Assembly: GCF_018736145.1 (NCBI RefSeq)
Contig: NZ_CP059997.1
Location: 8,493,501-8,557,500 of the forward strand
Direction of reading: 5' to 3'
From: Amycolatopsis sp. CA-230715
GTDB lineage: Bacteria > Actinomycetota > Actinomycetes > Mycobacteriales > Pseudonocardiaceae
Length of the DNA stretch: 64,000 nucleotides
Shown: positions 36,075 through 46,100 of the stretch, one piece after another
Layout: every line of letters begins with the position of its first letter
Numbering within the stretch: the stretch's first letter is position 1
Translations under genes and position numbers: made by a program
The notes under the pieces: model-generated
Databases searched by the model: none
What the model was told of the DNA's origin: nothing
What the model saw: only the letters and a program-made list of their open reading frames with translations

Positions 36075-37091
36075 GTGCAGACAGAGCAGGCGCGTGAGGT
36101 GCCCGTCGTCGCCGGACTCGGTTCGTGGCTTCCGCCGAGAGTGGTCCGCAACGAGGAACTGGCGCAGCGACTCGACACGTCCGACGAATGGATCCGTACC
36201 AGGACGGGGATCGCGGAACGCCGCATCGCCGGTGACGGGATCGCCACGATCCGGATGGCGATCGAAGCCGGATCGCGGGCGCTGCGGTCCGCTTCGGCGC
36301 AGACCGTCGACGCTCTGGTGCTGGCGACTTCGACGCCCGACCAGCTCTGTCCGGCCAGCGCGCCCCAGGTAGCCACCGGGCTGGGGTTCAACGGCATTCC
36401 CGCGTTCGACGTCAACGCGGTGTGCAGCGGCTTCCTCTACGGCCTCGCCTCCGGTGGTGGCCTGATCTCGTCCGGTATGGCACAGCGGGTGCTGGTCATC
36501 GGCGCGGACACCTTCAGCACGCTGATCAATCCGGACGACCGCACCACGATGCCGATCTTCGGTGACGGTGCGGGCGCGGTCGTCCTGCGCGCGGGGAGAC
36601 CGGACGAACTCGGCGCGCTCGGCCCGATCGACCTGCACAGCGACGGGGACCAGGCCGGGTTGCTGTTCGTACCGGCAGGCGGTGCCCAACAACGGGTGGA
36701 CGGCGTTCCGATGGAAGCGGGCGACTACTTCCTCGCGATGAAAGGCGCCGAGACCTTTTACCTGGCCTATTCGAGAATGGCCGAATCTGCCCGTACGGTA
36801 CTCGATCGCGCCGGCTGGACGGTTGCCGACGTCGACCGATTCGTGGGGCACCAGGCGAACGCCCGAATCCTCTACACGGTGGCGAAACAACTGGGCGTTC
36901 CTGAGGAAAAGGTCGCCGTGAACGTGGACAGGGTCGGCAACACCGTCGCCGCGTCCATTCCGCTGGCACTGGCCGATTCCGCGCGCGACGGCACGTTGCG
37001 AACGGGCGACCGTGTCCTGCTCAGTGCGTTCGGCGCGGGCCTCACCTGGGGGGCGGCCGTTCTGCGCTGGCCGGACCTGCGGGTGTGCTGA
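36075..37091 (+). CDS. 3-oxoacyl-ACP synthase III (KAS III/FabH-like)
   Basis: A 338-residue stand-alone ketosynthase of the FabH family. It has the N-terminal SDEWIRTRTGI signature and an intact Cys-His-Asn triad: Cys in AVCSGF, His in VGHQAN, Asn in VGNTVA. FabH enzymes condense an acyl-CoA with malonyl-ACP; cluster-borne relatives sometimes act as acyltransferases instead. The GTG at 36075 was chosen because GGAG at 36064-36067 lies seven bases upstream; a later in-frame GTG at 36096 would cut into the beta-strand preceding GLGSW. No discrete ACP gene is visible in the window, so its carrier partner is unknown. It could prepare a starter for the PKS loading module or acylate the product; neither is shown by sequence. 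Confidence 0.88.
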   Translation: MQTEQAREVPVVAGLGSWLPPRVVRNEELAQRLDTSDEWIRTRTGIAERRIAGDGIATIRMAIEAGSRALRSASAQTVDALVLATSTPDQLCPASAPQVATGLGFNGIPAFDVNAVCSGFLYGLASGGGLISSGMAQRVLVIGADTFSTLINPDDRTTMPIFGDGAGAVVLRAGRPDELGALGPIDLHSDGDQAGLLFVPAGGAQQRVDGVPMEAGDYFLAMKGAETFYLAYSRMAESARTVLDRAGWTVADVDRFVGHQANARILYTVAKQLGVPEEKVAVNVDRVGNTVAASIPLALADSARDGTLRTGDRVLLSAFGAGLTWGAAVLRWPDLRVC

Positions 37092-37190
37092 TCCGCGGCG
37101 CGCATCGGATACGGACCACCGCCGTTCGACGGAATCGGGCGCACGAGCGCGGCCGGGAACATCAGGAAACGAACAAGGAGATCCAGCAAA

Positions 37191-38522
37191 ATGAAGGCAC
37201 TCATCTACGCGTTCGGCTCGCGCGGGGACGTCCAGCCGTACCTGGCACTGGCGTACGCGCTCAAGCAGGCGGGGCACGATGTCGTCCTGTCCGCGAGCGA
37301 GAGCGCGCGTTCGTCGGCCGAGGACTACGGTATCGAATTCTCTTCCCGTGACGACTGGCTCACCAAGATGAACATCGAAGATCCCCTCGTCCAACAACTC
37401 GTCATGACCGAGGGCGAGGACAAGAGGGCACTGGACAAAACGGTGCGGAAGCAAGCGATCGCCAAGGTGAAGGCCGAACTGAACCGGCGTACCCCCGGCC
37501 TGCTGGAGGACATCTGGGCGGGCGCGCAGGCCGCCGGTGACATCGACATCGTGGTCCATCCGTGCAACCCGGTGGACCAGGGCCACCAGATCGCCGAGCA
37601 CAAGAAGGTGCCGGCGGTGCTCGCGGTGCTGCACCCGCATTTCGCGCCCTCCGGCGACTACGGCAGCGCGGTCGTCCGGCCCAAGCCCGACCGGGCGCGG
37701 TTTCTCAACAAGCTGAGCCACAAGGTGCTGCCACTGTTCCAGCAGAAGAAGAAGGAAATCACGCAGTGGCGCCGGGAGGTCCTCGGCCTCCCACCGCGAC
37801 GGAATCAGCACAACCGCCTGGTGCAGGCCGACGGTTCGCCGACCACGTTGCTCCAGGGGTTCAGCGAGCACCTGATCAAGCGTTCCCGTGACTGGACGGA
37901 CGCGGTGCACACCACGGGCTTCTGGTTCCTGCCCGCTCGCGACGACTGGACGCCGCCGTCCCGGCTGGTGGAGTTCCTCGACGCGGGTGAGACCCCGATC
38001 TTCGTCGGGTTCGGCAGCCTCAAGAAGGGGGACCCGGCGAGCCGGGGCAAGATCATCCTGGACGCTGTCGGGAAGGCGGGTGTGCGGGCCATCATCGGCA
38101 CCGGGTGGGGTGGGCTCGAGATCACCGACCCGCCCGAAAACGTCCTGGTCATCGAGGAAGCCCCGTACGACTGGTTGTTCCCCCGCGTCAGCGCGACCGT
38201 GCACGCGGGCGGCACGGGCACCATGAACGCGGCGCTCGTCGCCGGGGTGCCCCAGGTAGCCTGCCCGTTCCACATGGAGCAGGCGTACTGGGCGGACACC
38301 GCGCACGCGATCGGTGTCTCGACCACCCCGATCCCGCAGGGCAAACTCGGTGTGCACAACCTCGCCGCGGCGATCACCGAGGTCACCACCGACAAGGGGC
38401 TGACCGAGCGGGCCGCGGCGGTCGCGGAAAAGATGCGGACGGATCAGGGCACCGCGGCCGCGGTCAAGATCATCGAAGAGGTGCACGAGCGGCACCGGGC
38501 TCGCGCCACCGCCGCTCGGTAA
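37191..38522 (+). CDS. GT1-type glycosyltransferase
   Basis: A 443-residue GT-B fold enzyme of the antibiotic-glycosylating GT1 group. The N-terminal half opens with GSRGDVQPYLAL, the acceptor-side start typical of this family. The C-terminal half has IFVGFGSLKK, the donor-site HAGGTGT loop near residue 339 (family consensus HHGGAGT) and the CPFHMEQAYWA segment that contacts the nucleotide sugar. It transfers an activated sugar to a small-molecule hydroxyl. Start: AAGGAG at 37175-37180, ten bases before the ATG. It closes the forward-strand run before a convergent regulator, with a hairpin between them. The product is therefore probably a glycoside; no deoxysugar genes occur in the window, so an ordinary hexose donor or genes elsewhere in the cluster are implied. 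Confidence 0.88.
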   Translation: MKALIYAFGSRGDVQPYLALAYALKQAGHDVVLSASESARSSAEDYGIEFSSRDDWLTKMNIEDPLVQQLVMTEGEDKRALDKTVRKQAIAKVKAELNRRTPGLLEDIWAGAQAAGDIDIVVHPCNPVDQGHQIAEHKKVPAVLAVLHPHFAPSGDYGSAVVRPKPDRARFLNKLSHKVLPLFQQKKKEITQWRREVLGLPPRRNQHNRLVQADGSPTTLLQGFSEHLIKRSRDWTDAVHTTGFWFLPARDDWTPPSRLVEFLDAGETPIFVGFGSLKKGDPASRGKIILDAVGKAGVRAIIGTGWGGLEITDPPENVLVIEEAPYDWLFPRVSATVHAGGTGTMNAALVAGVPQVACPFHMEQAYWADTAHAIGVSTTPIPQGKLGVHNLAAAITEVTTDKGLTERAAAVAEKMRTDQGTAAAVKIIEEVHERHRARATAAR

Positions 38523-38548
38523 GCAGCGTCGGGAAATGCCGCTCGGGA

Positions 38549-38578
38549 GGCGCGGCGGTCGGGCCCGATCGCCGCGCC
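38549..38578. terminator. Hairpin between convergent genes, candidate bidirectional terminator
   Basis: The 92-base gap between the glycosyltransferase stop and the regulator stop holds a 14-bp inverted repeat (38549-38562 and 38565-38578) with a two-base loop and one G.U pair. It is very GC-rich and has no T-tract. The position between convergent stops fits a shared terminator. Confidence 0.55.
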
Positions 38579-38614
38579 CCTCGCCCGGTGTGCGCGACCG
38601 GGCTCACCGGTCGG

Positions 38615-39898
38615 CTACGCCGTGATCGCGCGGTCGGGATCAAGCCACGGCTGGCCGATTCTGGTCAGGCGAGCGCCCGCGATACCGCGGGCGTGCTGGT
38701 GCAGCAGGCTGTGCAAAGCGTAGTAACCGGGCGCCGGCTGCAGGAGCAGGTGGTGGTCGAGGAGCTTCTCCAGAGCGCATTCGGTCCGGTGGGGACCGAG
38801 CCCGGTCAGCTCGGCGGCCAGTTCCGCGGTGAATACCCGGTTCGACCGGGCGGCGAGCCTGGCGAGCAGCGTCAGCTCCGCGGTGTCGAGCGGCCGGTAG
38901 GACTGGCTGAACGCGGCACCGAGGTCGGGCAGCCCGTTGGTCCGAAGTTCACCGAGCCGCCGGTCGCTGTCGCGCAGCCGGAGCAGGAGTTCTCCGGCCG
39001 TCCGAGCGGGTCCGCGGGAGACCCGGAGCGCGGCGATGCGGATCGCGAGCGGCAGGTAGCCGCACAGGGCCACGATCTCGGCCGCGATCTCCGGCTCGGC
39101 AGGCCGGTCCTCGCCGCCGATCCGGCCGAACAGTTCGGTCGCGCTGGCCGGTGGGAGGACGTCGAGCGGCACCGGGAGCGCGCCGGCGAGTCCCGGTAGC
39201 CGCGGCCGGGAGGTCACCACGGTGAGGCTGCCGCTGGCACCGGGGAGCAGTGGGCGGATCTGCCGGTCGTCGGCGGTGTCGTCCAGTACGAGCAGCACTC
39301 GGCGGTTCGCGGTCACCGTCCGCCAGAGTCCGACCCGCTCTTCCAGCGAGGAGCCGATCCGATCCGCCGGTACGCCCGCCAGCAGCAGCAACTGGAGCAG
39401 CGCCAGCTTCGGAGCCAGCGGGGCGCGGTCCGCGGTGAAACCGTACAGGTTGCAGAAGAACTGGCCGTCGGGGAAACGGGAAGCGACACCGCGCGCGGCG
39501 CGCACGGCGAGGGTGCTCTTGCCGATTCCCGCCATGCCGCTGATGACCACGATCCCGTTGGCGGAGCGCATCTTGCCCAGTTCGCTTTCCCTGCCGACGA
39601 AATCCGGGATGTCCGGTGGCAGGCAGGCGGGCGGGCCGAACGGACCGCCGATCCGGGACCGCCGATCCGGCACGGCGGTGGTGGCGGACAGCAGTGCGCC
39701 ACCGTCCACCTGGGACAGTCCAAGACCGGCTGCCAGCAGCCGCACCGAGGCGAGGCGCGGCGCGTTGCGCTTGCCGGTCTCCAGCAAGCTGATCGTCCGC
39801 GCGGAGATTCCGGATTTGCTGGCGAGTTCCTCCTGGGTCAGCGCGGCCCGCAGCCGGAAGTCGCGCAGCAGGTCGCCGAAGCGGTGCTGACGCTCCAT
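38615..39898 (-). CDS. XRE-family transcriptional regulator with NB-ARC ATPase domain
   Basis: A 427-residue protein starting at the ATG whose CAT complement is at 39896-39898; GGAGG lies eight bases upstream, which favours it over an in-frame start 15 codons earlier. An N-terminal helix-turn-helix of the XRE type (LTQEELASKSGISARTISLLE, written here only as its position, residues 19-39) binds DNA. An STAND/NB-ARC ATPase follows, with Walker A GMAGIGKST near residue 120 and Walker B RVLLVLDD near residue 202. There is no SARP-type transcription-activation domain and no TPR array. It is transcribed divergently from the large PKS gene at 40171 and is the only regulator in the window, so pathway-specific control is likely. 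Its target sites are not identified. Confidence 0.85.
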   Translation of the reverse strand: MERQHRFGDLLRDFRLRAALTQEELASKSGISARTISLLETGKRNAPRLASVRLLAAGLGLSQVDGGALLSATTAVPDRRSRIGGPFGPPACLPPDIPDFVGRESELGKMRSANGIVVISGMAGIGKSTLAVRAARGVASRFPDGQFFCNLYGFTADRAPLAPKLALLQLLLLAGVPADRIGSSLEERVGLWRTVTANRRVLLVLDDTADDRQIRPLLPGASGSLTVVTSRPRLPGLAGALPVPLDVLPPASATELFGRIGGEDRPAEPEIAAEIVALCGYLPLAIRIAALRVSRGPARTAGELLLRLRDSDRRLGELRTNGLPDLGAAFSQSYRPLDTAELTLLARLAARSNRVFTAELAAELTGLGPHRTECALEKLLDHHLLLQPAPGYYALHSLLHQHARGIAGARLTRIGQPWLDPDRAITA

Positions 39899-40170
39899 AG
39901 CCGAAACCTCCCCAGGACGATGGTGGAACCCCGGACCCTGCACGCGACCGACGTTAAGCTCCGGGTCCTTGCAACGGTCTTACCTTCGATCGGAATCCAC
40001 CGCCGAGGCCGCGACCGGTTTCCCTGGTCGTCGAAGCGGACTTGTCAGACGACGGTGCGTCCGCGCATCGACCGGGTCCACCGAGGCCGGTCGGTGCAAG
40101 CTCGGCGCAAGGCACCGCGGTTACCGTGGCATTGGGCGCACGCGGCCGCCAGACCGCCGAGCGGAAAGCG
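39899..40170. promoter_or_regulatory. Divergent intergenic region between the regulator and the first PKS gene
   Basis: These 272 bases separate divergent starts and must hold promoters for both genes. I see the regulator's ribosome-binding site (GGGGAGG on the minus strand) but no convincing -35/-10 pair on either strand. An in-frame TTG at 40042 would extend the PKS N-terminus by 43 codons of atypical, docking-unlike sequence; I treat that stretch as non-coding. Confidence 0.45.
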
Positions 40171-43100
40171 ATGGCAGATATGGCTCCTGAGGTTGCTCCG
40201 GTTCCGGGCGGATCCATCGGCGGAATCGCCGTGGTCGGTGCGGCACGGCGGTTTCCCCCGGCGGCGCGGTCAGCTCCGGTCGAGGATTTCGACGCCGGGT
40301 TCTTCGGTCTGCCCGCGCAAGCAGCGGCCACGATGGCACCGCAGCGGCGGTGGGAGCTCGAACTGTCCTGGGAGGCCTTGGAGAACGCCGGGATCCGGCC
40401 GGATTCCCTGCGCGGCAAGAAGGTCGGGTTCTTCACGACGGCATGGGAACGCGAGGAAACGTCCTTCGGGATGTCCACGATCGACCACGACGCGGCCCCC
40501 GGGTTGGCTGAGCGGTGCACGGCACGGGAGTTCGCGGAGACGTTGGGATTGGACGGTGTCGACGTTTTCGTGTCCAGCCGTCATCGGTCGGTCTCGGGTG
40601 CGCTGCGCGAGGCTCGTACGAGGATTCTCGAGGGCTCGACCGACGTGGCCGTGGTGGGTGGGGTCGACCTGCCCGACGGCGGCGGATTCCTCGTGCTCGA
40701 AGCAGGTTCCGGTGGTGATCGCACGCGGATCCCGCTGACCGCCGACCTGCTCACCGCCACCGGGATCCGGGAACTGCTCGACGCCGTCGTGTCCGCCGAT
40801 CGTCCGGCTCCGGCGGCGGCGCTGCCCGCGGCGGGGAGCCCGCTTCCTTGGTTGTTGTCCGGTCGCTCGCCGGCGGCGCTGCGGGCTCAGGCCGGGTCGT
40901 TGCGCGATTTCCTCCTCGCCACGGGCGATTTCAACCCGGTCGACGTGGGTTTCTCCTTGGCCACGAACCGGACGGACTTCGAACACCGCGCGGTGGTGGT
41001 GGCCACGGACGCGGCGGGCTTCCTCCGCGGCCTCGACGCGGTGGCGGCCGGTTCTCCGGCCTCCGGCGTGGTGCTCGGGGAGGTGGGCGAACCCGGCAGG
41101 ACCGCGTTCGTCTTCCCCGGCCAGGGTACGCAGTGGCCGGGCATGGCCGCGGAACTGCTCGACTCCGACGAGGTGTTCCGCGCCCGTATCGAGGAGTGCG
41201 AGCGGGCGCTGGACCAGTTCGTCGACTGGTCGCTGCGCGCGGTGCTGCGCGGCGAGGCGGGCGTACCGGAACTGGACCGGGTGGACGTCGTCCAGCCGGC
41301 CTTGTTCGCCGTGATGGTGGCGCTGGCCGAGACGTGGCGCTTTTACGGGGTGGAACCGGACGCCGTGCTCGGGCACAGCCTCGGCGAAGCCGCGGCCGCG
41401 TGCGTTTCCGGCGCGTTGTCCCTGGTGGACGGTGCACGGGCGATCGCACTGTGGAGCAAGGCGTTGCTGGTCAAACTGGCCGGGCGCGGCGACATGGCTT
41501 CGGTGTACTCGACCGTGGACCGGCTGGCGCCGCGGCTGGCCGCGTGGCGGGGCCGGATCGTGGTGGCCGCGGTGAACGGTCCCGGCGCACTGGTGGTCTC
41601 GGGGGATTCCGAGGCGATCGAGGGACTGCTGGGTGAACTCGGTGCCGAAGGAGTGCACGCGCGGAGGATCCCGGTCGGGCTGGCGGCGCACTCGGCGCAG
41701 ATGGACCTCATCCGGGAAGACATGGCGTCGGACCTGGCGCCGATCGAGCCGAAGCACGCGGCGGTGCCGTACTTTTCCCCGCTCGTCGGCTGCGAAGTGG
41801 ACGGCACCGAGCTGACCGCCGACTACTGGATCCAGACTTTGCGGCACACCGTCCAGTTCGAGCGCGCCACCCGCGCCTTGATCAACCGCGGGTTCGGGAC
41901 CTTCATCGAGATCAGTCCCAACGCGGTGGTCACCGCGGCCATCGAAGGTACGTTGGGCGAGGCGGGCGTGCGCGGCGCGGTTCTCGACACGCTGGGGCGC
42001 GACGACGGTGGGCGAGCGCGATTCCTCTTAGCGTTGGCGCGGGCGCACGTAGGGGGCGTCGATGTGCGTTGGGAAGCGTTCTTCCCGGGAGCGCGTCCGG
42101 TCGTGTTGCCCACCTACGCCTTCCAGCGCGGGCCCCGTGCCGTCCACGCGGCACCGGACCGCGCCGGTGAGGCCGTCGTCGACGAGGAACTCCGCACACA
42201 GTTGGCTGGACTGCCCGAGCGGCAGCAGATCGGGGTGCTGGCCGAGCTGATCATCGCGAGGGGAGCGGCGCTGCTCGGGGTGGCGGCCGAGGACATCGCG
42301 CCCGATCACTCGTTCCTCGACCTCGGACTCGATTCACAGGCGCTGCTGTCGTTCCGGAACGAGCTGATGGACGCGACCGGGCTCCGGCTGCCCGTCACCG
42401 TGGTCTTCGACCACCCGACCCCGGCCGCCCTCGCCGGGTACCTGCGGCGAATCGTGGCTGGCGATCCGGACGAGACGCGGGTACCGGTCACCGGCGCGCG
42501 GCCCGCGGCGGAGCCCATCGCGATCGTGGGGATGAGCTGCCGCGCGCCGGGCGGTGTCCGCACCCCGCACGAGCTCTGGCAGTCGCTTGTGGACGGTGTG
42601 GACGCGATCGGCGCGCTGCCGGTCGACCGCGGCTGGGACATGTCCGGCTGGGATGGCCCGGTGCACGGCGGATTCCTCCACGATGCCGGTTCGTTCGACG
42701 CCGGCCTCTTCGGCATCAGCCCGCGTGAGGCGCTGAGCATGGACCCCCAGCAACGGCTGGTGCTGGAGGCTTCGTGGGAGGCGCTGGAAAATGCCGGTAT
42801 CGCGCCGGACTCCTTGCACGGCAGCCGGACCGCGGTCTTCGTCGGCGCGATCACGCAGGACTACGGCCCCCGCATGCACGCCGCGCCGGAGCACCTGCGC
42901 GGTCACCTGGTCACCGGCGGGATGACCAGTGTGGTGTCGGGCCGGGTGGCTTACGCCTTCGGGCTGGCGGGTTCGGCGGTCACCCTGGACACCGCCTGCT
43001 CTTCGTCGATAGTGACCCTGCACCTCGCGGCTCAGGCGCTGCGCCGTGGCGAATGCTCGCTCGCCCTTGCCGGTGGCGTGACCGTGCTGGCCGCGCCAGG

Positions 43101-46100
43101 GCTGTTCCACGAGTTCTCCCGGCAGGGCGGGCTGGCCCCGGACGGCAGGTGCAAGGCGTTCGCCGCGGCGGCGGACGGCACGGGCTGGGCCGAAGGTATC
43201 GGGATCCTCGCGCTGGAAAGACTTTCCGACGCGGAGCGCAACGGCCACCGGGTGCTGGCGGTGATCAGGGGCTCGGCGGTGAACTCCGACGGAGCTTCCA
43301 ACGGGCTCGCCGCGCCGAACGGGCTCGCACAGCAACGGCTGATCGCCGACGCGCTCGCCGATGCCGGCCTTGATGCGTCCGAAGTGGACGCTGTCGAGGC
43401 GCACGGCACCGGGACCAGGCTGGGCGACCCGGTCGAGGCGCAGGCGCTGCTGGCCGCCTACGGGCGTGGCCGGGCACCGGACCGGCCGCTGTGGCTCGGC
43501 TCGCTCAAGTCGAACATCGGGCACACCCTCGCCGCGGCCGGTGTGCTCGGCGTGGTCAAGATGGTGCAGGCGGTCCGGCACGGGGTGCTGCCGAAGACCC
43601 TGCACGTGGCCGAACCGTCGCCGCACGTGGACTGGTCGGCCGGGTCGGTCGAACTGCTCACCGAGCAGCGGGACTGGCCGCGCACCGGTGCGCCGCGCCG
43701 CGCCGGGATCTCCGCGTTCGGGATCAGCGGGACCAACGCGCACCTCATTCTGGAGCAGGCTCCCGACACGACCGCGCCGGTACCGCGAGAGGATCCCGGC
43801 GCGGCGCGGCCATTGGTGCTCTCCGGTGCCTCCCCGGCGGCCGTGCGGGCCCAGGCACGCCGGCTCGTCGAGTTCCTGGACGCCAATCCGACGGCGGCAC
43901 TCGACGAGACGGGTCTCGCGCTCGCGACCACCCGTGCCGGGTTGCGCCATCGGGCGGCGGTCGTCGGCGGCAGCAGGGAAGAGGTGCGGTCTCGGCTCGG
44001 CGCGTTGGCATCCGGGCGGTCCCCGGTGCGCGCCGTGCTGCCACGGCCCACCCTGGCGTTCCTGCTCCCCGGCCAGGGCAGTCAGCGGGCGGGCATGGGC
44101 GGTGAGCTCGCGGCGTCGTTCCCGGTGTTCGCCGAGGCACTCGGACAGGTCTGCGCCCTGTTCGACGGACACCTGCCCGACCCGTTGTCCGAGATCATGA
44201 CGGGCGGCGACGCGCGAACGCTCGGGCGGACCGCGAACACGCAGGCCGCGTTGTTCGCGTTCGAGGTAGCCGCGTTCCGGCTCGTGGGCTCCTGGGGGGT
44301 CCGCCCTGACGTGGTGCTCGGGCATTCGGTCGGCGAGCTGGCCGCGGCGCACCTGGCGGGTGTGCTGTCGCTGGCGGACGCGGTCAAACTGGTCGCCGCC
44401 AGGGGCCTGTTGATGCAGGAGCTACCGGCCGGTGGCGGGATGCTCGCGGTGGACGCCGCCGAGGACGAGGTGTCCACATCGGACGAAGTTGCGCTGGCGG
44501 CGGTCAACGGACCGCGTTCGGTGGTCCTGTCCGGGGACGCCGGCGCGCTCCGGGCGGTCGCCGAGCACTGGTCCCGGCGTGGGCGCCGGACGCGGATGCT
44601 GCGCGTCAGCCATGCTTTCCACTCGCCCCGGATGGAACCGATGCTCGCGCGTTTCGACCAGGTGGCACGGGAGGTGACCTTCCGGCCGCCGTTCGTGCCG
44701 ATCGTGTCCACCGTGACCGGCGCGGCCGTGGCCCCGGACGAGCTCTGCTCGCCAGGGTACTGGGTGGACCAGGTCCGCCGAGCCGTGCGCTTCCACGACG
44801 GCATGCGAACGCTGTCCGAGCGGGGCGTGAACCTGTTCCTCGACCTGGGACCCGACGGCGCGCTCGCCGCGATGGGCGAGGACTGCCTCGCTGACCGGGC
44901 GAGCGGTTCGGTGCGCGTGGTCCCGGGCTGCCGCAAGGACGTGCCGGAGGACCAGGCACTGGTTGGCGCGGTCGCCGAACTGCACTCGCACGGGGCGCCG
45001 GTCGATTGGCGCGCGCTGTTCGGTGCCGTACCAAGGCTTGGCGCGGATCTGCCGGGCTACGCGTTCCAGCGCGAGCGCTACTGGCTCGATCCGGTGGCGC
45101 GCGCCGACGACACCGCGAGCACGTGGCGGTACGAAGTCGTCTGGCAGCCTTGCGCCGCACAGAGCGGGGCCGCGCTCTCCGGCTGCTGGCTCGTGGTGAT
45201 CCCTTCGGGTCCGCACGACGGATCGGTCGTCGGGGCCTGCGTGCGGGGTATGGAGCACAGCGGTGCGGAAGTTCGCGAACTCGTGGTCGATCCGGCCGAC
45301 GACCGTGACACGCTCGCCGAGCGGTTGCGCGGGCTGGAACCAGCGGGCGTGCTGTCCTTCCTCGGGCTCGACCGCGCTCCCGGACCGTGCTCGTCCGGCC
45401 TGGGACTCAGCCTCGACCTGATGCGGGCGCTGGAAACCGCCGCCGTCGACGCCCCGTTGTGGTGCGTCACCCAGTGCGCGGTTTCGGCGCCGGGGCACCC
45501 CGATCCGGTACGCCCCGCACAAGCCCCGCTGTGGGGGCTCGGGCGGGTGGCCGCCCTGGAGTACCCCGAACGCTGGGGCGGGCTGATCGATCTCGGCGAA
45601 ACCGTGGACGACGGCGCGGTGGCCGGGCTCGTCACCACCTTGTCCGATGTGGACGGTGAGGATCAGGTCGCGGTACGGGGACACCAGCGCCTCGGCCGCA
45701 GGCTGACCCGGATCCGATCCAGTGCGACCGGTGCGGGGTGGGTGCCCCGCGGCACGGTGCTGGTGACCGGCGGTACGGGCGGGCTCGGCGCCGCGGTGGC
45801 CCGGTGGGCGGCGCGATCCGGCGCGAAGCACCTCGTCCTGACCAGCCGGCGCGGGCTGGCGGCGCCGGGGGCCGCGGAACTGCGCGACGAACTCCGCGCG
45901 CTCGGCGCCGAAGTGAGCGTCGAATCCTGCGACGTGGCGGACCGGGAGGCGCTCGCCGAACTGCTGGCCGGGTTGTCCGTGACCGCGGTGGTGCACGCGG
46001 CAGGCGTGGACCGGTTCGGCCCGCTGTCCGATCTGACGCGGGAGGAACTGGCCGACACACTGGCGGCCAAGGTGACGGGCGCGGCCAACCTCGACGAGCT

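Noticed and set aside
35382..38495. Minus-strand frame (1,037 codons) across the isomerase, KAS III and glycosyltransferase genes
   Set aside because: All three sense genes have full-length domains, catalytic motifs and start signals; the antisense frame has none.
40042..40170. Upstream TTG start for the first PKS gene
   Set aside because: The added 43 residues do not resemble a docking helix or KS N-terminus, and a better ATG with a GGAAAG site exists at 40171.
42334..44352. Long minus-strand frames opposite the first PKS gene
   Set aside because: They are antisense to intact KS and AT domains and have no recognisable domains of their own.
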